Assembly (NCBI GenBank): GCA_028817775.1
Contig: JAPPOW010000020.1
Coordinates: forward strand, 1 to 10,418
Direction of reading: 5' to 3'
Length of the DNA stretch: 10,418 nt
From: Candidatus Melainabacteria bacterium
Lineage (GTDB): Bacteria; Cyanobacteriota; Vampirovibrionia; LMEP-6097
Of this stretch, positions 6,444 through 10,418 are shown piece by piece. The position numbers and the translations under genes were made by a program. Every line of letters starts with the position of its first letter. Within the stretch, counting starts at the first letter, position 1. The notes under the pieces were generated by a model. That model did no database searches. It saw only the letters and a list, made by a program, of their open reading frames with translations, and was not told the DNA's origin.

Positions 6444-7016
6444 ATGTTGAAAATCGCTCACCGCATCAATACTGTAGAAGCATTGAAGCAATTACCAACT
6501 GAATATGGCTTGGAGCTCGATCTGCGCTATCAGGGCGATCGCATCATTATTCATCATGATCCTTACGTCGAAGGTGAAGATTTTGAAGAATACCTCAAGG
6601 CTTATCAGCACGGACTGATTATTTTAAACCTCAAGTCTGAAGGACTAGAAGATAAAGTTCTTGATTTAGTTAAAGCAGCAGGAGTCAAAGATTATTTCAT
6701 GCTCGATCTCTCGCTGCCATATTTGGTCAAGTACTCCAAACAAGGCATCAAAGATATAGCAATCCGTTATTCAGAATACGAACCGATTGAGCTAGCAATG
6801 AATTTTGCCGGCAAGGTTGATTGGGTTTGGCTTGATTGTTTCAATGGTTACTACTTACCTGATGATGATTACCAAAAACTGCGCGCTAATTTTAAACTCT
6901 GTATGGTCTCACCGGAACTGCAGGGCTACCCAGTAGAAACGATTCAAGAATTTAAGGACAAACTTGGTGATAAAGAACTTGATGCTGTTTGCACCAAGAA
7001 ACCAGAGCTATGGTGA
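6444..7016 (+). CDS. Small glycerophosphodiester phosphodiesterase (GDPD)-like protein
   Basis: A 190-residue protein with GDPD hallmarks: AHRINT (5-10) for HR and the NT pair, LELDLR (23-28) with the metal-binding E24 and D26, IIIHHDP (34-40) with the catalytic HD, LNLKSEG (61-67) matching the family's inner L-x-K-E strand, and CTKKPEL (183-189) at the place of the usual final TD-P-L. The loop between HR and NT is shortened, and at 190 residues it is smaller than most GDPD enzymes (about 230-260), so this is a compact subfamily. GDPDs hydrolyse glycerophosphodiesters to glycerol-3-phosphate and an alcohol, in a metal-dependent way. With no signal peptide it would be cytoplasmic. It is divergent from the glycan operon, from which only 70 bases separate it, and it overlaps the HAD gene; action on a phosphodiester intermediate of that pathway is plausible but unproven. 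Confidence 0.75.
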   Translation: MLKIAHRINTVEALKQLPTEYGLELDLRYQGDRIIIHHDPYVEGEDFEEYLKAYQHGLIILNLKSEGLEDKVLDLVKAAGVKDYFMLDLSLPYLVKYSKQGIKDIAIRYSEYEPIELAMNFAGKVDWVWLDCFNGYYLPDDDYQKLRANFKLCMVSPELQGYPVETIQEFKDKLGDKELDAVCTKKPELW

Positions 7017-7660
7017 TTCAATTTCCTGATGTTGATCTAACTGGAATCAAGGGAGTGCTGCTTGACCTGGACAATTGCCTCTATGCTTATGATGCTTGCC
7101 ATGCTGCAGCACTTGAAGCATGCATTAAATTACTTGAAGAAAAATTTTCTGAAACTAGTAGAGAAGAGTTACTAGCTGCTTATGACAAATCTCGCAAAAC
7201 CTGTCACCAGGAGCTTGATGGCACTGCATCCTCGCACTCACGCTTGCTTTATTTCAGTGGGGTGGTTGAAGATATCTCAAGCAGAACTGACGCTGCTCTT
7301 ACACTAGAACTTGAAGAACTTTATTGGTCAACTTATATGGATACTATGGAGCTTGATAGCAAGGCTCTTGATTTCTTGAAGCAATGTCAGGCTCAGTCAA
7401 TCCCAATTTGCCTAGTAACAGATCTCACTTTACAAACTCAATTACGCAAAGTAGTTAAGCTTGGCATTAGTGACTATATTCAATTCATAACAAGTTCAGA
7501 GGAAGCTGGGCTTGAGAAACCAGCAGCTAAAATTTTTGAGCTTGCTCTTAGCAAACTTGGTTTAAAGACTGATGAAGTGATAATGATTGGTGATAATCCC
7601 AAGAAGGATATTGCTGGAGCCCAAGCTCTTAATATCAAAGCTTACCAAGTGTCATCCTGA
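7010..7660 (+). CDS. HAD-superfamily phosphatase (subfamily IA-like)
   Basis: A 216-residue HAD hydrolase. Motif I LLDLDNCLY (17-25) holds the nucleophile D19 and acid D21, motif II is VTD (136-138), motif III is LEKP (168-171) with K170, and motif IV is IGDNPKKDIAGA (193-204). A helical cap lies between, about residues 27-115. Cytoplasmic phosphatases of this kind remove phosphate from sugars, nucleotides or glycolate. The start ATG lies inside the last codons of the phosphodiesterase gene (CTATGGTGA), giving translational coupling; TTG at 6989 and GTG at 7013 are alternatives. The final QVSS and stop are encoded by the palindromic repeat at 7646-7749, so a few ancestral C-terminal residues may have been replaced. 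Its partner and position suggest a shared role in phosphate removal for the divergent sugar pathway. Confidence 0.82.
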   Translation: MVIQFPDVDLTGIKGVLLDLDNCLYAYDACHAAALEACIKLLEEKFSETSREELLAAYDKSRKTCHQELDGTASSHSRLLYFSGVVEDISSRTDAALTLELEELYWSTYMDTMELDSKALDFLKQCQAQSIPICLVTDLTLQTQLRKVVKLGISDYIQFITSSEEAGLEKPAAKIFELALSKLGLKTDEVIMIGDNPKKDIAGAQALNIKAYQVSS

Positions 7661-7749
7661 GGGAAGGCGCAGCCTGACCGTCAGGATCCCATTGCGGAAC
7701 CAGGGAGATCCTGACGTCACGCCTTCGGCGCTCCTCAGGATGACACTTG
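7646..7749. repeat. 104-bp palindromic repeat between convergent genes, probably a two-way terminator
   Basis: Outer arms CAAGTGTCATCCTGAG (7646-7661) and its exact complement at 7734-7749 are perfect over 16 bp; inner arms CGTCAGGATC (7679-7688) and GATCCTGACG (7707-7716) are perfect over 10 bp. The element spans the 3' ends of both flanking genes: each arm encodes Q-V-S-S-stop in the correct frame for its gene. There is no U-tract, so if it ends transcription it does so by structure or by facing RNA polymerases rather than as a typical intrinsic terminator. Confidence 0.8.
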
Positions 7750-8094
7750 TTTAGAGTCTAAATAGGCTGTAATTTTTGCAAGCTTACCAGAGTCATTAAA
7801 CTCCAAAATATCAACAACTTCGATCAACTTACCATCAAACTCAATCTTGAGTTCAGCAATTGCAGCATTCTTGCTCTGATCAACAAAAATTCTTTTGAAA
7901 ACAAAATCAATCTTCTGTGTTCCATCAAAAACCGCCTTGTTGGCTTCAAGCACTTTGGCTTTGGAACTCACTTCATTGACTAGTGGATCCCACAACACAA
8001 TCTCATCAGCAAAAATTTCATCTAACTTAGCCAGGTCCTTTTTTGCAAAAGCAGTGAAATAATCTTCTGCAGTTTTTTCTAAATCAAAGCTCAT
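7735..8094 (-). CDS. NTF2-like / SnoaL-like small domain protein
   Basis: A 119-residue protein of the cone-shaped NTF2-like fold. EDYFTAFAKKDLAKLDEIFADEIVLWDPL (10-38) is the characteristic helix pair followed by the first strand with D/W/P; VFKRIFVDQSKNAAIAELKIEFDG (65-88) and VVDILEFNDSGKLAKITAYLDSK (93-115) are the alternating strands and end of the fold, the last being the typical F-x-x-GKI-x-x-x-x-x-Y/D pattern. Members are either small isomerases or ligand-binding proteins; this sequence alone does not tell which. The ending QVSS is encoded by the palindromic repeat. It is a single-gene unit on the minus strand, with its own -10 box six bases before the ATG, and lies 39 bases from the Fic gene's end. 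Confidence 0.75.
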   Translation of the reverse strand: MSFDLEKTAEDYFTAFAKKDLAKLDEIFADEIVLWDPLVNEVSSKAKVLEANKAVFDGTQKIDFVFKRIFVDQSKNAAIAELKIEFDGKLIEVVDILEFNDSGKLAKITAYLDSKQVSS

Positions 8095-8100
8095 ATCTCA

Positions 8101-8109
8101 ATTCTAACA
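8101..8109 (-). promoter_or_regulatory. Extended -10 (TGTTAGAAT) of the NTF2-like gene
   Basis: On the minus strand TGT-TAGAAT ends six bases before the ATG at 8094, with no Shine-Dalgarno between. This fits a TGn-extended -10 promoter starting at the start codon itself. Confidence 0.5.
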
Positions 8110-8133
8110 TCAGCGATGAAAGCTCTTACTAGT

Positions 8134-9237
8134 TTATAGACTCAGAACGTAACTAGTACTTCTCCCTCCAGCCTCTAATTTCTTAAAAACCTTCTGCGTC
8201 AACAAATCAGCAAGGTCTCTTGTGGCTGTAGCTTTGGAGCACTTGCTAATTTTCATATACTTTGAAGCGTTCATCCCTCCCTTGAATCCTCCAGGCCCCT
8301 CTTCAAACATTCTCTTGATCACTTTTACTTGTCTTGGGTTTAATTGATCTTGGTGTCTTTCAAAGAACTTTGACTTGCTAAGAATAAAATTCAAAATTTT
8401 CTGCGTAGTTTCAACTGCTGAGATCAACAAGTTCAAGAAATAAACTAACCATTCTGTTATTTCATTAGATTTTTGAGCTTGTTCTAATGCCTGATAGTAT
8501 AGTTTCTTCTTCGCTTCAATTTCTTGAGACAAAGAAATGGCAATAGGGAAACCCATAGTTTGTGATAGTGCTTTCTCTGCAATAATTCTTCCTAGTCGCC
8601 CATTACCATCTTCATAAGGATGGATCGATTCAAAATATAAATGAGCAATAGCCGCCCTCAGTGGAGCAGCTTTGATTTCCTGCGCTTTCCCTGGAGCAGT
8701 GGCATTGAACCAAGTGATAAAGTTCTTCATTTCATTTGCCAAGGCTGAAGAAGGCGGAGCTTCAAAATGAACCTTAGTCTTACCGACATAGCCAGAGATC
8801 ACCTGCATCGCTTCCTTATGCTTGCGGTAAGAACCTACCACTATAGATTTGGCATCAGCACAAAGAATACTGTGCCAATGATTCAATTGTTTTTTGCTCA
8901 GTGGCTCTTCATAAGTTTTGTAAGCATCAACAATAATCTCACTAATTGCTTCTGCACTTCTATCTTGCACCTTAACCCTAGGCTTAATTCCAAAATGATT
9001 TCTCACTGAAGAATAGACAGCCTCTTCGCTTAAATTCTCTCCCTCAATAGCAGAACTTTTGAGAGCCTCTGAAATCATTACTCTTATAACCGTCTCTAAT
9101 TTATTCTCTTCAGTTACTTCATTGAGACCACCAGTCAAAAGTGAGATTTTGGTAATAGCATCCAGCAACAAGTCCTCTATAGCGCTAGAGTTATAGCTAA
9201 AATCAGGCCAATCTTTGAGCTGCCAATTATATACCAT
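8134..9237 (-). CDS. Fic-domain protein AMP-transferase (class II, DUF4172-like N-terminus, winged-helix C-terminus)
   Basis: A 367-residue protein. The opening YNWQLKDWPDFSYN (3-16) is the DUF4172-type N-terminus. SSAIEG (61-66) fits the inhibitory motif (S/T)xxxE(G/N) placed before the Fic core, as in class II Fic proteins, whose glutamate blocks ATP binding. The flap is about 135-162. The catalytic loop HPYEDGNGRLGR (206-217) retains His206, the acidic residue, the GNGR anion hole and the last Arg, so it should be active in transferring AMP to a hydroxyl group. The C-terminus (about 320-367, ASKYMKISKCSKATATRDLADLL) looks like a winged helix-turn-helix, suggesting DNA binding. The ATG at 9237 is preferred over one at 9273 because an extended -10 sits six bases before it and the upstream part holds operator-like repeats. 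No toxin-antitoxin partner is seen nearby. Confidence 0.9.
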   Translation of the reverse strand: MVYNWQLKDWPDFSYNSSAIEDLLLDAITKISLLTGGLNEVTEENKLETVIRVMISEALKSSAIEGENLSEEAVYSSVRNHFGIKPRVKVQDRSAEAISEIIVDAYKTYEEPLSKKQLNHWHSILCADAKSIVVGSYRKHKEAMQVISGYVGKTKVHFEAPPSSALANEMKNFITWFNATAPGKAQEIKAAPLRAAIAHLYFESIHPYEDGNGRLGRIIAEKALSQTMGFPIAISLSQEIEAKKKLYYQALEQAQKSNEITEWLVYFLNLLISAVETTQKILNFILSKSKFFERHQDQLNPRQVKVIKRMFEEGPGGFKGGMNASKYMKISKCSKATATRDLADLLTQKVFKKLEAGGRSTSYVLSL

Positions 9238-9243
9238 GAGCCG

Positions 9244-9252
9244 ATTATACCA
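9244..9252 (-). promoter_or_regulatory. Extended -10 (TGGTATAAT) of the Fic gene
   Basis: On the minus strand TGG-TATAAT ends six bases before the ATG at 9237, followed by CGGCTC. No Shine-Dalgarno is present, so the mRNA should be leaderless. The CGGCTCA just after it is a partial copy of the operator word found upstream. Confidence 0.65.
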
Positions 9253-9255
9253 CAT

Positions 9256-9312
9256 ATTCGGCTCAAATATCATCCATTTTTGAGCCGAATAACCAAGCTA
9301 TTCGGCTCAAAA
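9256..9312. promoter_or_regulatory. Operator array of three ATTCGGCTCAAA words upstream of Fic
   Basis: The 12-bp word occurs at 9256-9267 (plus orientation), 9279-9290 (inverted) and 9300-9311 (plus). The last two form a perfect 14-bp inverted repeat, TTTTGAGCCGAATA at 9278-9291 and its complement at 9299-9312, with a 7-base loop. The first copy lies directly upstream of the -10 box, and a partial inverted copy TGAGCCGA covers 9237-9244 at the start codon. This is what an autoregulated promoter looks like; the Fic protein's own C-terminal winged helix is the obvious candidate to bind. Confidence 0.75.
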
Positions 9313-9339
9313 TTAGCTTAAACCTGACACAAACATCGA

Positions 9340-10257
9340 TTAAATTATATTCCTAGCATAAAGCTCATAAGCATCACCCTTCCGCATTGCATCAAGCACT
9401 GTTGATCCAAACTTAAGCCAAAATTTCTCAGCAGGATTATTTGCAGAAACTCTATTATTCAATAGACAAGAAACATATCCAGTTTCTGTTGATCTTGAAA
9501 TAATCGAATCAAGTTCAAAACCAATTTTCTTACAAGCAATCTCCAAAGATTCTTCAGAAAAATGCACTCGATGATAGGGCAAATGAAAGTGCCCACCATT
9601 AGGACCAATACGGTGCAGGGGCGAAGTGAAATTAGGTACTCCAATAACCAACCTACCACCAGGCTTAAGCTTAGACTTTAAGAACTTCAAAGTCTCTAGC
9701 GGCTCTTGCATATGTTCAAGTACATGAAAAGCTCTAATTTCATCAAATTTTTTATCACTATTCTTGATGTCATGAAACCAATCCTGCTGGCGGCATTCAT
9801 CAAAGACATCATAGCCATAAGCCTTGTAGCCATGTTTACGCAAGAGTTTAACCATCCACCAGCTACCTGCACCAAAATCCAAAATCTCATCTTCACGACT
9901 AAGTTCAGGCGACAAACATTTGACTGGAAACAAAGACATAAAATCCATGGTAAAAATCTTTCTCCAAATTGAAGCCGGCGGCAAAGCCAAATAACTAGCA
10001 ATAACCGATTCTACAAACTTACGATATAGTTTTTGAATCAAAGATTCATCACTCAATTTACTGGGTCTAATCTTGGCAATTACTGGTGGATATTCTGCAT
10101 CATAAAGAGAATTCAAAGCTCTCTGGCTCAAACGAGGTAAAGAAATTCCAAGCCGGCAGTTTTCACACTCAGCAATACTTTGCTTTGTACGTGTTTCAAC
10201 AAAAGGACGTTTATAAACAAGAGATAAGCGCTTAGACTTACATACAGGGCATTCCAC
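9340..10257 (-). CDS. SAM-dependent methyltransferase with N-terminal zinc ribbon
   Basis: A 305-residue protein. It begins with a zinc-binding pair CPVC (3-6) and CENC (31-34), as in C-methyltransferases and other methyltransferases acting on sugars or cell-surface molecules. The class I methyltransferase core starts with ILDFGAGSWW (125-134, SAM motif I), then YGYDVFD (147-153) with the acidic residue for the ribose, FHVLEHM (177-183, motif of the methyltransf_23-type) and LKPGGRLVIGVPNF (197-210). A variant is that the usual third glycine of motif I is replaced by tryptophan (GSWW). The target is not known; sugar or lipid glycan methylation would fit. The GTG start at 10257 has a GGAG six bases upstream; TTG at 10269 is an alternative. 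It precedes the Fic gene in the same direction, but the Fic gene has its own promoter. Confidence 0.8.
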   Translation of the reverse strand: MECPVCKSKRLSLVYKRPFVETRTKQSIAECENCRLGISLPRLSQRALNSLYDAEYPPVIAKIRPSKLSDESLIQKLYRKFVESVIASYLALPPASIWRKIFTMDFMSLFPVKCLSPELSREDEILDFGAGSWWMVKLLRKHGYKAYGYDVFDECRQQDWFHDIKNSDKKFDEIRAFHVLEHMQEPLETLKFLKSKLKPGGRLVIGVPNFTSPLHRIGPNGGHFHLPYHRVHFSEESLEIACKKIGFELDSIISRSTETGYVSCLLNNRVSANNPAEKFWLKFGSTVLDAMRKGDAYELYARNII

Positions 10258-10263
10258 AATAGA

Positions 10264-10267
10264 CTCC
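10264..10267 (-). promoter_or_regulatory. Shine-Dalgarno GGAG supporting the methyltransferase GTG start
   Basis: On the minus strand GGAG lies six bases before GTG at 10257. A start at the upstream TTG (10269) would have no comparable site at proper spacing, so the GTG start is preferred. Confidence 0.5.
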
Positions 10268-10371
10268 AAATAGCCCAGCCTAAACTTGTGTTATCTTAAT
10301 TTTGCCCTATTGAACCTAGTCCTTATACCCTACTCAGAGTCTAGGTGGAAGTACTTAAACTTTGAATTCAT

Positions 10372-10377
10372 TATATT
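10372..10377 (+). promoter_or_regulatory. Possible -10 box (TATATT) for the gene entering at the right edge
   Basis: TATATT ends seven bases before the ATG at 10385. No -35 is clear. It repeats the spacing seen at three other genes of the window, which is the main reason to list it. Confidence 0.35.
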
Positions 10378-10384
10378 CAGGAAA

Positions 10385-10418
10385 ATGAACAAAGAATTGA
10401 TCATAGAAGAACTTAGAA
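10385..10418 (+). CDS. Possible 5' end of a gene running out of the window
   Basis: ATG followed by an open frame (MNKELIIEELR) to the window edge. Only eleven codons are visible, charged and helix-like, so no function can be given. Support comes from the -10-like TATATT seven bases before it and from the divergent 127-base intergenic gap to the methyltransferase, which otherwise holds no gene. An AGGA sits two bases before the ATG, too near for a good ribosome site. Confidence 0.4.
   Translation, partial: MNKELIIEELR

Noticed and set aside
1054..7749. Repeats as IS or transposon ends
   Set aside because: No transposase gene and no consistent target duplications are seen; they look like small non-autonomous palindromic elements.
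9238..9273. Longer Fic start at 9273
   Set aside because: It would place the -10 box and an operator-like copy inside the coding part, and Fic N-terminal homology starts after the ATG at 9237.
8134..9312. Fic gene as half of a toxin-antitoxin operon
   Set aside because: There is no small antitoxin gene beside it; the inhibitory motif SSAIEG is within the same protein.

Overview
The window is bacterial, moderately AT-rich and gene-dense. Spacing is tight: consecutive genes overlap by 4 to 8 bases, and two convergent gene pairs lie tail to tail. No rRNA, tRNA, phage, IS or plasmid gene was seen. The taxon cannot be fixed from these genes. The gene style and the many 'GTCATCCTGAGGAGC...' palindromic repeats fit an uncultured environmental lineage; a non-photosynthetic relative of Cyanobacteria is one guess, held loosely.

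Layout. (1) Bases 1-530 hold the 3' end of a plus-strand membrane protein of unknown function. (2) Bases 522-6373 form a minus-strand operon of six genes, read from right to left: a GtrA-like flippase; a fusion of a multi-pass GT-C-like glycosyltransferase with a phosphoribulokinase/uridine-kinase-like kinase; a class II aldolase/adducin protein; two tandem sugar nucleotidyltransferases; and a GT2 glycosyltransferase. The first five are chained by start/stop overlaps. (3) Divergent from it, on the plus strand, are a small glycerophosphodiester phosphodiesterase-like protein and a HAD phosphatase (6444-7660). (4) On the minus strand follow an NTF2/SnoaL-like protein, a Fic AMP-transferase with its own operator array, and a zinc-ribbon SAM methyltransferase (7735-10257). 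(5) A possible plus-strand gene begins at 10385.

How the genes may work together (inference). Aldolase plus kinase plus two nucleotidyltransferases suggests building and activating an unusual sugar or polyol. A GT2, a GtrA flippase and a GT-C-like enzyme match the GtrA/GtrB/GtrC logic of loading a unit on a lipid, flipping it, and transferring it to a surface glycan. The divergent phosphodiesterase and HAD phosphatase could supply or recycle phosphorylated intermediates. The whole looks like an undescribed surface-glycan decoration pathway.

Two other layers stand out. A modular palindromic repeat family occurs four times. One copy is an 84-bp, in-frame insertion inside the GT2 gene, and two copies supply the last codons and stop of three genes, all ending Val-Ser-Ser-stop. 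Second, several transcription-unit-first genes have a -10 box ending only 6 to 8 bases before the start codon, which suggests leaderless mRNAs, whereas two operon-internal genes carry strong Shine-Dalgarno sequences.
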